The notes beneath the pieces are model-generated. The model had not been told where the DNA came from and ran no database searches. It saw only the letters and a list, made by a program, of their open reading frames with translations. Below are positions 1 through 10,334 of a stretch of DNA of 64,000 nucleotides, in pieces (the first letter of the stretch is position 1; each line of letters starts with the position of its first letter). Made by a program: the position numbers and the translations under genes. Source of the DNA: a virus. Where the stretch lies: positions 1 through 64,000 of the IMG/VR virus record IMGVR_UViG_3300037493_002420. One strand, 5' to 3'.

Positions 1-1089
1 TAAAGCTATTAATAGGCCTGTCTTTTCTTTTAAGACTTGATTTTTAAAATCAAATACTTCTTTAAATTCTTTTTGTTGATTATCAAAAGCTTCTTTTACA
101 GTAATATTATCTAATTGAGCAATTCTCTCAGGTGACATTATTTGACTACCCTTACCATATACATTAGGTACAGTATATACACCTTGATTAAAAGTTATAT
201 TTCTAATTAACTGATATATTATTTTTCCTTTATCTTTAGTTGTCAATTCATTATTTTGATCAAAATAAAGTTCATTACCTTCATTATCAGAAAGTACTAA
301 AGCTATTATTTGATTAACCTTAGCTAACTCAGGATTATGAGTACCCTTTGCCATTATACCAGCTGCTTTACCTATTAACTTATCAGTATAGGTATCTCTT
401 TGTTCTCTTTCAATATTAATTAATTGAACAGCTTTTAAACCTAATTTTTTACCTTTATATTCTAAACCTGTTAATAAAGATTCATCTCCAGTAAATTCTT
501 TTTTAATATTATTAAGAATACTGTACATTCTTACTTTAGATTCATCAGCTTCTTCTATTGTAAGAAAATTTTTAAGTCTTGGATCTAATGTATAAAATTC
601 TTGATATGTACCTGAAAATATACTATAAGGTTTTAATCTTGCATCATCAGTAGCTTCTTCTTCACTAGATTCAGTTAATTTTATTTTTTGAGAATCTTTC
701 TTTTGTTGTTGTACTAGGTTCTGTACATCTTCTGGTGAAAGTTCAGGATTAAAATATTTTAGTGTATTTATTATACCGTTTTCTTCATCTGTAAAAGATG
801 TCAATAAATCATCAACCTTATTAAAATTAAATTTTAAACCTTTAATTTTAGGGTTAGCTTTAGCTAAAAATATAAGAGCTGGTACTTGTTGTAAGAACTT
901 TGCTGCTGTTTCAGGATCCTTTTTTTCAGAAAGAGCTTTAAATAAATCTCTTAAAAAAGATTCAATATTAAAATCTTCAACAGGTTCAGTTGATGTTTTT
1001 TTAACAAGATTAGCTTTATACAAAGTACCGTATACATATGTATATAAACCTTCAATTTGGCTATTGGATAGTGCGCAAGTAATTTTCAT
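1..1089 (-). CDS. Giant virion protein, N-terminal part (runs off window)
   Basis: Open frame starting MKITCALSNSQIEGLYTYVY and staying open to the left edge, so 363 residues are visible. The ATG lies 2 nt after the stop of the 1806-aa gene, so it is co-transcribed with it. The visible part is helical and charged, with no recognised catalytic motif. In crAss-like phages the genes after the muzzle and cargo proteins are multi-thousand-residue virion proteins, one of which is the virion RNA polymerase. The position suggests this is one of them, but the diagnostic DxDxD polymerase motif is not in the visible part. Reading frame is certain; function is inference from order only. Confidence 0.75.
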   Translation of the reverse strand, partial: MKITCALSNSQIEGLYTYVYGTLYKANLVKKTSTEPVEDFNIESFLRDLFKALSEKKDPETAAKFLQQVPALIFLAKANPKIKGLKFNFNKVDDLLTSFTDEENGIINTLKYFNPELSPEDVQNLVQQQKKDSQKIKLTESSEEEATDDARLKPYSIFSGTYQEFYTLDPRLKNFLTIEEADESKVRMYSILNNIKKEFTGDESLLTGLEYKGKKLGLKAVQLINIEREQRDTYTDKLIGKAAGIMAKGTHNPELAKVNQIIALVLSDNEGNELYFDQNNELTTKDKGKIIYQLIRNITFNQGVYTVPNVYGKGSQIMSPERIAQLDNITVKEAFDNQQKEFKEVFDFKNQVLKEKTGLLIAL

Positions 1090-1091
1090 TA

Positions 1092-4000
1092 TTAACAGTC
1101 TAAATCTAATTTTAATATAATATCTTCTAATTCTTCAACAGATAATTTTTCTGATTGATTTTCTATATTCTCTCTTCTAGAATTATTAGTTCTAATGTCA
1201 TCTACAGCTTCTTGAGACTGTTGAATAATATCTTTATCTTCATTTGTAAGAGGGTCTTCATTTATTGATGTAACTGTATTATCCATAATTTCTGATTCTG
1301 TATTAAATAAATCTGTTAACTCACTAATTTTAAATGTCTTACCTCGTTTATTACCTAAACGTGTAAGATGAACTGTACCTTTAGAAATATCTTCTTTACC
1401 CTTTATTACAGATTCATATGCTTTAGCAAAGATAACATTTACACCTTTGCTATTTTCAATTATAATATCTTTTTTAGCAATTAAAATATCATTTTTATTG
1501 AATGTATTATCTTCTAAATTAATTTCTTCTTGTTTTAAAACATTTAGTTCTGCTTTTAAATCATTAAGTTTTTTAAGTGCAATGACTGCTTCTTCTTTAT
1601 AATAAGCTCTAACTTTAGGAGAATTAGCACTTTCTTTAGAACCGTAAGTCATATCCTTATATTGCATAGTTGCACTATTAATACGACTTTCTAACTCTTC
1701 TATATTAGTTTTAGTATTTTTAGGAACAGAAGTTTCTATATCAGCTTTTTGATCAATAGGAGTTTGATTAAATTCTTCTTTAAGAATATCTTTAACTATC
1801 AATTCAGCATCTTTAACTTTATCTAATGCTTCTAATTTAATACCTTGAAGTAAATTTAATTTAGTAGTACTTGTGTCACCTGGATTATAACCTATTTCAA
1901 TAGGCATAATTGCAATAGTAAGTGCTTTTAAATTATGTGTATTATTTAATAAAATTCTATATATTGATAATTGTTTTGTGTGCTTTGTTTTATTAGAATC
2001 CTTTCCTGTTTCATAAGGTTCTGTATATTTATTTTTTCCTTTATTGTCTCCACTTTTATGAGATTGAGTAAATTGGTCACCTCTCATAGTCTTCATATCA
2101 TATATACGGATATTACCTTTACTATCGTAAGTAAGTAAATCTACAGTACCCGCAATACCTAACTCATCATTGTATAATACAATATCATTTGCTAAAACTT
2201 TTTCACCTCTAGCATCCATTATTTTTTTAACACTATCAAGTCTAGCTAAAAAAGTTGTTACATTATCTAAAGATGATACATCATATTCTGATAAATCTTT
2301 AAGTTCATTAGTAAAGAAATCTCTTACAAGAATATCTACTTTTGTACCTATAATTTGTGAAGAAGCTAATAGTAATTTTTGTTCAAGATCTCTACCTTCA
2401 TAATTTAAAGTACCTAATCTTTCTTTGTATTCTTCAATAGATTCACCTTTTTTAATACCATCTATAAATTCTGTATCAGAAATATAATTAGTAACTCTAG
2501 TATAAGTTTTACCTGTTTTAGTATTAACATAATTAACACCGTCATCAGATAATTTAATAAACTCTTTATTAGCTATTATTTCTTTTATACTTTCATTTAA
2601 AGAACCTTGTTCTTCTGGACTTAATCCTGGTTCTCCAAAAGACATGGTTAAACCATCTGAAGATACCTTTGGTTTATTATAATTATTAATAATTTCTAAT
2701 GCTTCCGGATCATTTTTAATAAAGTCTTCAAAAGCTAAATCAAAAGCAACATCATCTTCTTTTTCAGTAGCATATTTAGGATCATTTTCTACACGGTTAG
2801 AAAATACTTCAAATAATTGGCCTTGCAATTCTGCAGATAAGTCTTCATTATCCGTTTCATCTACTATATCTTTAGCTTTACTATTCTCAACGGCACTCTT
2901 TCTTAATGCTGCATATTCTTTTTTAATAGCTGCTATTTCATCTGGAGAAGCTTGTTCAGTTAATGAATAAATTGCTCCTGATACAAAAAGAAGTTTAGAT
3001 GTATCAGCTGTAAGCTCTGCTCCATTAATATCATCATATTTTAATATATCTCCATCTTTATAAATAGTAACGTCTTTAACTTCTTTATCTTCAAGATATT
3101 CAGCAATAATATAATCCTTATCATTTAATTGTTCACTAACTAATTTAAGATTAATATTTTTCTTTCTTTTTTTATCAAGAGCTCTTGCATTAGTTTTAAC
3201 AGGTACTGTAGGTAGATTTGCAATTTTTTCTGCTTCTTCCTTATTGAGTTTATCTAATACTGCAGTTAATTCTTTAGTATATATTTTATTAGCAACTGTA
3301 TCTTGATTATTTTTTTCGTCATTTAAATTAGAAGCTTGTTGAAAAAGAGCTACATACATAGCATATTCATTAGAGTTATAAGGAATAACTTTTTTAGCAG
3401 AATTATCAAAAAATTCAGTAGGCATTGTACCTTCCTCTTTCCATTTACGGAATTCTTCTTTAGATACATATATATTTTTAGATGCTAATACATTAAGTAA
3501 GGCATTAAATTCTACATCATCAAGCTCTTGATTAATCATAGCTTCATAGTATTCAGGTCTATTTGCATAAAGTTTACGCATCCATTCTTGATTTCTACGG
3601 GATACATCAGCAAAATTATTTGGATCATGTAAGGTATTAATATATTTTACCATTTGCCTAGCTTCTACACCTAGTTTATAATGGTCTAATAACATATTTA
3701 TACCCTTATCTAAATTATCATGAAAAGCTGTATCATCATTTACATCAGCTATATGTTTTATATATTCATAGAAAGCAATTTTTAAATCATTAGTAAGTTT
3801 AACTTGTTTAGTTTCATCTTCTATATTACCTAAATGTTCATTTATAGCTTTATTTACTTCTTCCTCAGTAGGTTCTACACCAGCTTTATTTTTTTTAATT
3901 TGAGCTTTTATTACTTGATAGTAATCACTTCTATTATAAAATTGATCATAAGCTGCATGTGCATTTTTAAATTCAGATAAAGTACTTAGTAATTTTTTCT

Positions 4001-6512
4001 TATCCTTAATATTCTTTTTATCGGCATCTGTTTTTTCAAGTACAGAACCTAAAAGATCTATATCTTTAGTTAATAAATCTACTTCATCATTTAATTTATC
4101 AGGTCTAAATAATAAATTCATTTCAGTTTGACCAGTCTTTTTTAATAAGGTAGTACTTAAAAATTCTTCTTGAATAGCAACCATTCGGGACATATTGTCT
4201 TCAAAAGATTCATTAAAGTATACAGCATTGTATATAGCTTTATTCCAACCATGATATAAACTTACCTTATCAGCATATTCTTCAGAAGATTTATCCATAT
4301 CTTCAAAATCAGATTGTTGAACAGGATTAGGCATCTTTTCATTATAAAAATCATAACGTTTTTTAATCCTTTCTATTTTAGCAATAGATGCATTAACTCG
4401 TTCTCTATATTTAGGTATATCTTCTTTATTAATATTACCCATAGCATCCATAAACTCTTCATCGCTAAAGTCATTATAAGATCTTAATTTTTCAATAAAT
4501 ACATCAGCTGTATTAGTTTCCATCATAGTCTCCATAGCTCCTACTAGAGAATCTATTTCTTGATCTAGAGCTTCTTTCTTAGTACCGCTTTGTTTAATCT
4601 CAGATAATATCTCTTGTGCTCCATAATTAAAAGCTCTTGATTTTAAAAAATCATTTATGTCTACTTTATTTAAAGAATTAACAATACCCTCTGTAATTTT
4701 TGCTTTATTTTCTTTATAAGTTTTATATCCTTCCTGATCAAATATTTTATTATAACTAGTAGATAAAAAAGGTATTGCATTATTTAAAGCTCCCGCAGGC
4801 ATACCCATAACAAATCCAGATGCAAATGTTTCAAGACCTTGTGCACTTACTTCATTACCTAATTCTTCTTTCCAATATTCTCCTTTATTAATAGCTAATA
4901 CACCTTTAGCATATTCATGAGATCTTCTAGCTTTACTGTTAAAAGTGTCAACATAATATCTTTCATTAACTCTAGCTATTACTTCTTGTAAATTTTCTTG
5001 AATACCTTCACTAAAGTTACCTTTCATATAACCAATAGTTTTAGCAGCTGTTTTATAACCAGGATTTTTCCACCAACTAGATGCTAAATTTTTTAAGTTA
5101 TTCTTTTTAAATTCAAAAGCCTTTTTACCTGAATCATATACTATCTTACCTAAATCTCCAAATTTACCTCCACCTACAGATTGTATATCAGGTAATTTAT
5201 TTTTCATAAAGTTTCTTAAACCTCCTTTAGGACCTGTAATATTATCAAAAGTTATCTTATTACTTAAATATATTAAACCTGTATTCCATAGTAATGTATT
5301 TGCACTAGCTTCTTTAGCTTGTTGAATCATATACTGTTGGTCTTGATCTGAAGGTGGTTCACCTTTATCAAGATAATATTCACTATATAATTTATCATAT
5401 ACACTATTTTGTACCATACCTGCTTCAAGTCTTCCTTCAGCTAAAGCCATATTAAGATTTCTTACATCTCTATAAAAACCACCAGCTGTTTTAGATACTT
5501 TAGCTAAACTTGTTAAATTATCAGCTTTTTTTATTCCTTGAATTGCATCATAAGTATTATCAAGAGGATTTAGTATATTACCTAATTTACCTTTAGAAGC
5601 ACTCCAAAAAGTTTTTGCAGAACTAAAATTCTTTAAAGAACTGATAGTTTCATTAACAGCTTTCATACCGTCAACAGCTTTATCAACACCACCTATTAAT
5701 CGCTTACCTTTTGCTAAATTATTAGCTGTTGCTGCAAATAAACTTGATCCTCCTGTTGGTGCTGCTAATGCTAAACCTACTAATTCCTCAGCTACTGCCT
5801 CTACTATGATACCAGCTGTATAACCAAAGTTTAATGCTGTATTATTTACAAAACCAAATACACCACCTTTACTAGATTGACCAATAGCCGCAGCTTCTTC
5901 ATAATCTTCAGCTTGACCTGTGTCACTTGAAAAATCCCATTGAGCAAGTTTACCCATACTTTCTGGAGCAGATCTAAAACCTTGTCCAAATAAAGGCCAA
6001 AAAGAATGATTCATCATTCTAGACCAGTCATCTAATTTAGTTGTTCTAGCATTAAAATTAGCTTCATTATCTCTTAAAGGATGAAATCCTATAGCATCAA
6101 ATTTTTCTTGACCATAAGCTGCATATCTTTTATAAAAAGCTGCTCCTGCTACACCTGCATCATAAGCATATATTTTAGCAAAATCATCTTTACTTTGACT
6201 TGCTTCAGCTTGAGCTACAGCTTTATTACCAAATGCTTTTAATACATCTTTTATGTCAGCTTTTTTCTTTGGAGTATTAGTTAAAGATTGAGCAACAGAA
6301 TTTCTAACTGATAAATTAGGTCTATCAAGATTACCTGCAGCCGGAGAAATTGGATAAAATCTTTCACCTGCAGCAAAATTTATTTCATGTGTATCTATTC
6401 TATCTCCTTCAAAAGGTTGAAAACTTTTAGTATCTAAACCTTCATCATTTATTTTTCCATAATCATTACCTAATGATTCTAGTGGATCAAATCCAATATT
6501 AGTATCTTCCAT
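1092..6512 (-). CDS. Giant virion cargo protein with RecB-type PD-(D/E)XK domain
   Basis: 1806 residues. The N-terminal two thirds are helical and charged, with glycine/alanine-rich hydrophobic stretches near residues 224-254 and 561-574, as in internal proteins ejected with phage DNA. Near residues 1370-1540 a RecB/Cas4-like nuclease core is visible: a YTRVTNYI strand, GTVDLL (catalytic Asp about 1452), IYDMKT (Asp and Lys about 1470) and the QLSIY helix (about 1515). These are the D, DxK and QxxxY motifs of the family. It overlaps the next upstream gene by one base. The nuclease call rests on these motifs; a virion location is inferred from neighbours. Confidence 0.8.
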   Translation of the reverse strand: MEDTNIGFDPLESLGNDYGKINDEGLDTKSFQPFEGDRIDTHEINFAAGERFYPISPAAGNLDRPNLSVRNSVAQSLTNTPKKKADIKDVLKAFGNKAVAQAEASQSKDDFAKIYAYDAGVAGAAFYKRYAAYGQEKFDAIGFHPLRDNEANFNARTTKLDDWSRMMNHSFWPLFGQGFRSAPESMGKLAQWDFSSDTGQAEDYEEAAAIGQSSKGGVFGFVNNTALNFGYTAGIIVEAVAEELVGLALAAPTGGSSLFAATANNLAKGKRLIGGVDKAVDGMKAVNETISSLKNFSSAKTFWSASKGKLGNILNPLDNTYDAIQGIKKADNLTSLAKVSKTAGGFYRDVRNLNMALAEGRLEAGMVQNSVYDKLYSEYYLDKGEPPSDQDQQYMIQQAKEASANTLLWNTGLIYLSNKITFDNITGPKGGLRNFMKNKLPDIQSVGGGKFGDLGKIVYDSGKKAFEFKKNNLKNLASSWWKNPGYKTAAKTIGYMKGNFSEGIQENLQEVIARVNERYYVDTFNSKARRSHEYAKGVLAINKGEYWKEELGNEVSAQGLETFASGFVMGMPAGALNNAIPFLSTSYNKIFDQEGYKTYKENKAKITEGIVNSLNKVDINDFLKSRAFNYGAQEILSEIKQSGTKKEALDQEIDSLVGAMETMMETNTADVFIEKLRSYNDFSDEEFMDAMGNINKEDIPKYRERVNASIAKIERIKKRYDFYNEKMPNPVQQSDFEDMDKSSEEYADKVSLYHGWNKAIYNAVYFNESFEDNMSRMVAIQEEFLSTTLLKKTGQTEMNLLFRPDKLNDEVDLLTKDIDLLGSVLEKTDADKKNIKDKKKLLSTLSEFKNAHAAYDQFYNRSDYYQVIKAQIKKNKAGVEPTEEEVNKAINEHLGNIEDETKQVKLTNDLKIAFYEYIKHIADVNDDTAFHDNLDKGINMLLDHYKLGVEARQMVKYINTLHDPNNFADVSRRNQEWMRKLYANRPEYYEAMINQELDDVEFNALLNVLASKNIYVSKEEFRKWKEEGTMPTEFFDNSAKKVIPYNSNEYAMYVALFQQASNLNDEKNNQDTVANKIYTKELTAVLDKLNKEEAEKIANLPTVPVKTNARALDKKRKKNINLKLVSEQLNDKDYIIAEYLEDKEVKDVTIYKDGDILKYDDINGAELTADTSKLLFVSGAIYSLTEQASPDEIAAIKKEYAALRKSAVENSKAKDIVDETDNEDLSAELQGQLFEVFSNRVENDPKYATEKEDDVAFDLAFEDFIKNDPEALEIINNYNKPKVSSDGLTMSFGEPGLSPEEQGSLNESIKEIIANKEFIKLSDDGVNYVNTKTGKTYTRVTNYISDTEFIDGIKKGESIEEYKERLGTLNYEGRDLEQKLLLASSQIIGTKVDILVRDFFTNELKDLSEYDVSSLDNVTTFLARLDSVKKIMDARGEKVLANDIVLYNDELGIAGTVDLLTYDSKGNIRIYDMKTMRGDQFTQSHKSGDNKGKNKYTEPYETGKDSNKTKHTKQLSIYRILLNNTHNLKALTIAIMPIEIGYNPGDTSTTKLNLLQGIKLEALDKVKDAELIVKDILKEEFNQTPIDQKADIETSVPKNTKTNIEELESRINSATMQYKDMTYGSKESANSPKVRAYYKEEAVIALKKLNDLKAELNVLKQEEINLEDNTFNKNDILIAKKDIIIENSKGVNVIFAKAYESVIKGKEDISKGTVHLTRLGNKRGKTFKISELTDLFNTESEIMDNTVTSINEDPLTNEDKDIIQQSQEAVDDIRTNNSRRENIENQSEKLSVEELEDIILKLDLDC

Positions 6513-9500
6513 TAATATGAATTATAATAATTATTTAAGTCTGAAAAATCTTTTTGTGTACCACTGATTATATCATCAGCATTACCGTTACTATATCCAA
6601 TAGTTTTATTAACTATCTTCTCACCTTTATCATCGTAACCTATATGAGTAAAGATAGTTTTATATTTACTAGAACCATAAAGAGCTTTTTCTATCACTAC
6701 AGTGCCATTACCGTACATGTCATCATATTGATAACTACCCCTATAATCAATAATTGATTCTAAAGGACTTAACTGTCCTTTTGTATATAATTGATTAGTC
6801 CAATTTGAACCATCTTGAACAATAGATATTCCATTTTGTAACATATTATTATAGTCAGTTTGTGTAATTATATTATCACCAGCCTTTCCTTCAGCATTAT
6901 TTTTATCCATATAACTTTTAAGCCAAGCAGCACTTGGATAAACAATCATAGCTCCTTTTTTTGAATTATTAGCAGCAATACGTTGAGCACCTATACTAAA
7001 ATTAGGCAAATCACTTTTCATATTTTCACTATCTGTCATTAATGCATTCAAGATAGTTTGTGATTTACTATTAGTACCTCTAACTATATTATCTCCTGAA
7101 CCTGAATCAGCTGATTTAGATAAACCTGTTTGATTAGCTCCTGTAAATGAAGTTTGTATTTTAGATGGATCTCCCCAATCTACTGCATACAAATCTCTTT
7201 TAGCTTGTCTCCAATAATCAGCACCTGCTGTACCAACAGCTTTATGATTTACACCAATTACATTAACACCTGATGTATATAAACCTGAACCTGCATTACG
7301 AGAGACATCAATAGTGCTTAAACTAACCGGTGTTTTAATTCTAGATGATGTCCATGCTTTATTAGCAGCATTAGATAACATATCATATTCTTCATCAAAA
7401 GTTTTTCTACCTGTACCTGCTACATTTTTTCCAAAAGTACCATGTATTTCTGCTTTACCTAAAGAGTTAATAATATCTTTTTTACTTGAAGCATTATATT
7501 CTTTAAACTTATATTTATTACCTTCTGTTTTCCATAAACCTGTATCAGCACTTACAAGAGTTCTTACATATGTTTTATTAGGTGATAAATGATATTGTTC
7601 TTGCATTTCTTTTGGATAACTAGATCCTTTTTGAAAATCCCAAGAAGGTGCATCTGGATTTGAAAGAACTCTTAATTTTTCAGCACCTACTTTCTCTACC
7701 ATAGAATCATAATTTTCATTAGTAACTCTCATTTGTTTACCATTTAAAGTAATATCTGTAGGTCGTTTAAGAATACTTTCATCAGCACCTTGTTTTTTTC
7801 TTAATTCACGGTACTCTACTTTTGATAATTTAGAACCATCTTCTTTATATAAATTTTTTGCTAAATATTTATATTCTGTTGGTAATATTGTAGATAATTC
7901 TTGTTCAACTACACGGACAGCTTCTTTTTCCCAATGTTTTACTGATTCTTGATATTTTCCAAATTCATTTAATTTTTCTCCATAACCTTCCCAAGATTCC
8001 ATATCTTTATTAACAGTTTCTATTCTAGCATTACTACTCATATGTTTATTAAATCTTGCAGTAATAGCTGCTAAACTTTTACCACCTACTTGATTATTTA
8101 AAAAGTAATTAGGGCTGTTTCTTAAATGTCCTTGAAATTCTTTTCTGGTCATACCTTTAAGATTTTTATTTGCACCAGATCCATATATATGATTAGCTTC
8201 AGCTTCAGTCATCCACCCTTCAGATACATATTTATCTACAAGCTCATTCATTTTGTTAATAGCTTCTACAGCATATTCATTTGTTTTAGCTTTAACAATT
8301 TGTTGATTTAAAACTTTTACTTGTGCTTTACCTGTTACATCACCTGAATGATCAGCTCTTACGTGAACCCCTTGTAGTTCATCAAGTAAAATAGGTCTAC
8401 CATATGTAGGACTATTTGGATCTTCATCTCTATGATAAGCTCCTGTAGCCATTTTTTCAGCATCAATAGCTTTTTCTCTTTCACCTATATTACGAATTTT
8501 AGCAGCATTTTCTATACCTCTATTTCTTAAAGAAGCAACTTGCATATCATATTGATGTTTTTGATCAAGTACAGCATAAGGATTAGCTTCTATATCTTCT
8601 TTAGCGTTTCTATAAGCAAATACGTGAGCAGCTTGATCTAAATCTTTTTCCATTAGAGATGATGCAATAGCATTATCTATTTTATATCTCATAGATTTAA
8701 GATCACCGTAAGGATTAGAATTTCCAGTAGTTGTTGTAGCAGTACTTGATTTACCATCATTCATGATATCAATATCCTTTTGTACTCTATTTAATACAGA
8801 TTCATTAATACCTTTATTTTCTTTTAAACTATTTAATGTTTGTACTAATCTTGGATCTTTATTCCCATTAGCTATTTGACTTTCAATATCTTTAATTTTA
8901 TTAGTATATACTTTAGATGATTCTTGTAATTGAGTATGTCTAGCTACTTGTTCAGTTTTTAATCTATTAAAATGAGTTTCTAAATAATTTTTTTCAGCAG
9001 CATTTTTATCTCCATTAAATTGCGCAGCATTACTGTAAGAAAAGTTTTTTCTATTTACATAAGCTTGAGTCTTATACATTTCCATAATAGCTGGATCTGA
9101 TCCCAAACTCATTTCAAATAATTTACTTAAAGGTTCTTCTAATTGTTGACCATTTTTAGTTTTAACAATCCATTTACCATCAGAACTAAAATCTACAGAC
9201 TCAATTGATAAATCTGAATCTTTAGCAAGTTTTAAAGCTTTTTCTTGTACATTAACATAATTAGTATAAGAAGGACTTGATATACCTAACGTATCTTGTA
9301 TAGCAGATTCTTTAAATTCTTCTCTTTGATAATCCAACGCTAAAACACCATCTTCCCAATATTGACCACGTATTTTATCATCTAAAGAATTTTTTAATCC
9401 TTGAGCTCTTCCTTTTTGATTATTAAAATTTTTAGTCCAAGCCATATCTTTCATAAGATATTGATCTTCATAAAAAGGTTTAAACACTTGAGTAGCTTGA

Positions 9501-9769
9501 GTTAAATTTTGTTCTAATGATAAATCTAATCCAGAAACTTTTTTAAGAGTAACATCAATATTTTTTAATAACTCTTCTTTTCTTTGAATATTTTCACCAT
9601 GAGTTAAATCAGCATAAAAGTATTGACCATAAACTTGATTTAATTGTTTATAGTTACTATCATATTGTGTTTGTTTTGTTTGCAGTACATTATTATAAAA
9701 GTTTAAATCCGGTTGAAACGGTTGAAACTGAGGGACATAGTCCGTAATATTTTGAATATAGGTCGCCAT
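6512..9769 (-). CDS. Large crAss-like structural/cargo protein (SGLDLS family)
   Basis: 1085 residues. The N-terminus has a pattern I associate with a conserved crAss-like virion family: DYVPQFQPFQPDLNFYNNVL, then QTKQTQYD, YGQYFYADLTHGEN and VSGLDLSLEQN, then VFKPFYEDQYLMKD within the first 110 residues. The middle is long helical and probably coiled coil; the C-terminus is Ser/Gly/Asn-rich. No enzyme motif seen. It lies between the 759-aa and 1806-aa proteins, with only the HNH gene intervening, so it probably belongs to the internal cargo or tail-proximal set. Family assignment is from memory of the motif; exact virion position is unknown. Confidence 0.75.
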   Translation of the reverse strand: MATYIQNITDYVPQFQPFQPDLNFYNNVLQTKQTQYDSNYKQLNQVYGQYFYADLTHGENIQRKEELLKNIDVTLKKVSGLDLSLEQNLTQATQVFKPFYEDQYLMKDMAWTKNFNNQKGRAQGLKNSLDDKIRGQYWEDGVLALDYQREEFKESAIQDTLGISSPSYTNYVNVQEKALKLAKDSDLSIESVDFSSDGKWIVKTKNGQQLEEPLSKLFEMSLGSDPAIMEMYKTQAYVNRKNFSYSNAAQFNGDKNAAEKNYLETHFNRLKTEQVARHTQLQESSKVYTNKIKDIESQIANGNKDPRLVQTLNSLKENKGINESVLNRVQKDIDIMNDGKSSTATTTTGNSNPYGDLKSMRYKIDNAIASSLMEKDLDQAAHVFAYRNAKEDIEANPYAVLDQKHQYDMQVASLRNRGIENAAKIRNIGEREKAIDAEKMATGAYHRDEDPNSPTYGRPILLDELQGVHVRADHSGDVTGKAQVKVLNQQIVKAKTNEYAVEAINKMNELVDKYVSEGWMTEAEANHIYGSGANKNLKGMTRKEFQGHLRNSPNYFLNNQVGGKSLAAITARFNKHMSSNARIETVNKDMESWEGYGEKLNEFGKYQESVKHWEKEAVRVVEQELSTILPTEYKYLAKNLYKEDGSKLSKVEYRELRKKQGADESILKRPTDITLNGKQMRVTNENYDSMVEKVGAEKLRVLSNPDAPSWDFQKGSSYPKEMQEQYHLSPNKTYVRTLVSADTGLWKTEGNKYKFKEYNASSKKDIINSLGKAEIHGTFGKNVAGTGRKTFDEEYDMLSNAANKAWTSSRIKTPVSLSTIDVSRNAGSGLYTSGVNVIGVNHKAVGTAGADYWRQAKRDLYAVDWGDPSKIQTSFTGANQTGLSKSADSGSGDNIVRGTNSKSQTILNALMTDSENMKSDLPNFSIGAQRIAANNSKKGAMIVYPSAAWLKSYMDKNNAEGKAGDNIITQTDYNNMLQNGISIVQDGSNWTNQLYTKGQLSPLESIIDYRGSYQYDDMYGNGTVVIEKALYGSSKYKTIFTHIGYDDKGEKIVNKTIGYSNGNADDIISGTQKDFSDLNNYYNSY

Positions 9770-9771
9770 AG

Positions 9772-10269
9772 TTATTTAAAATTTAAATTAGCATAAACAC
9801 CAAATTGTGTTTTAGCTGTTATATCATAAGCTTGAGCAGCTTCAATTTCTGTATTGTATCTTTTAAACAATATCCTTACTCCATTATTCATAAGACTAGC
9901 TGTCCATTTATTTCTGTTTTTATCATAAGACACACCTAAATATTGAGAAGAACTGTTTTTGTGTGAACTAGTGTGTTTATTATTTTCACTTTTAGTACAT
10001 AATCTTAAATTTTCTTTTTGATTATTTAAACCATTTTTATCTAAATGATCAATTACAAGAGTATTATCAAGTTCATTACATCTCATAACAATCCTATGTA
10101 AATAAATTTCATATTTTTCATTACTTCTTAATACACCTTTTTTTCTACTTCTTCTAGCATACCATGTATTTTTAATTTCTACAGCAAACCAATTCCATTG
10201 ACTTAACCAATAATAGTCATCGTCATCTACTAGAGCAAATTTATTTTTTGTAAGGGGTAATAATTTCAT
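9772..10269 (-). CDS. HNH homing endonuclease with AP2 DNA-binding domain
   Basis: 165 residues. An HNH nuclease core is visible as H58 (YLHRIV), the D74-H75 pair (VIDHLDKNG) and NNQKENLRLCTKSEN, giving the conserved Asn residues. It is followed by a C-terminal AP2/ERF-type DNA-binding domain (about 109-165: YLGVSYDKNRNKW, then AAQAYDITAK and ANLNF). This H-N-H plus AP2 layout is typical of free-standing phage homing endonucleases. It sits between two structural genes, 2 nt from the downstream ATG and 65 nt from the upstream stop, as expected for a selfish insertion that leaves neighbours intact. Confidence 0.92.
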   Translation of the reverse strand: MKLLPLTKNKFALVDDDDYYWLSQWNWFAVEIKNTWYARRSRKKGVLRSNEKYEIYLHRIVMRCNELDNTLVIDHLDKNGLNNQKENLRLCTKSENNKHTSSHKNSSSQYLGVSYDKNRNKWTASLMNNGVRILFKRYNTEIEAAQAYDITAKTQFGVYANLNFK

Positions 10270-10334
10270 ATAATTAATGTTTATCTATATTGTAAATATA
10301 TTAAAATCTTATAAGTTTATTAAACATATAAAGT

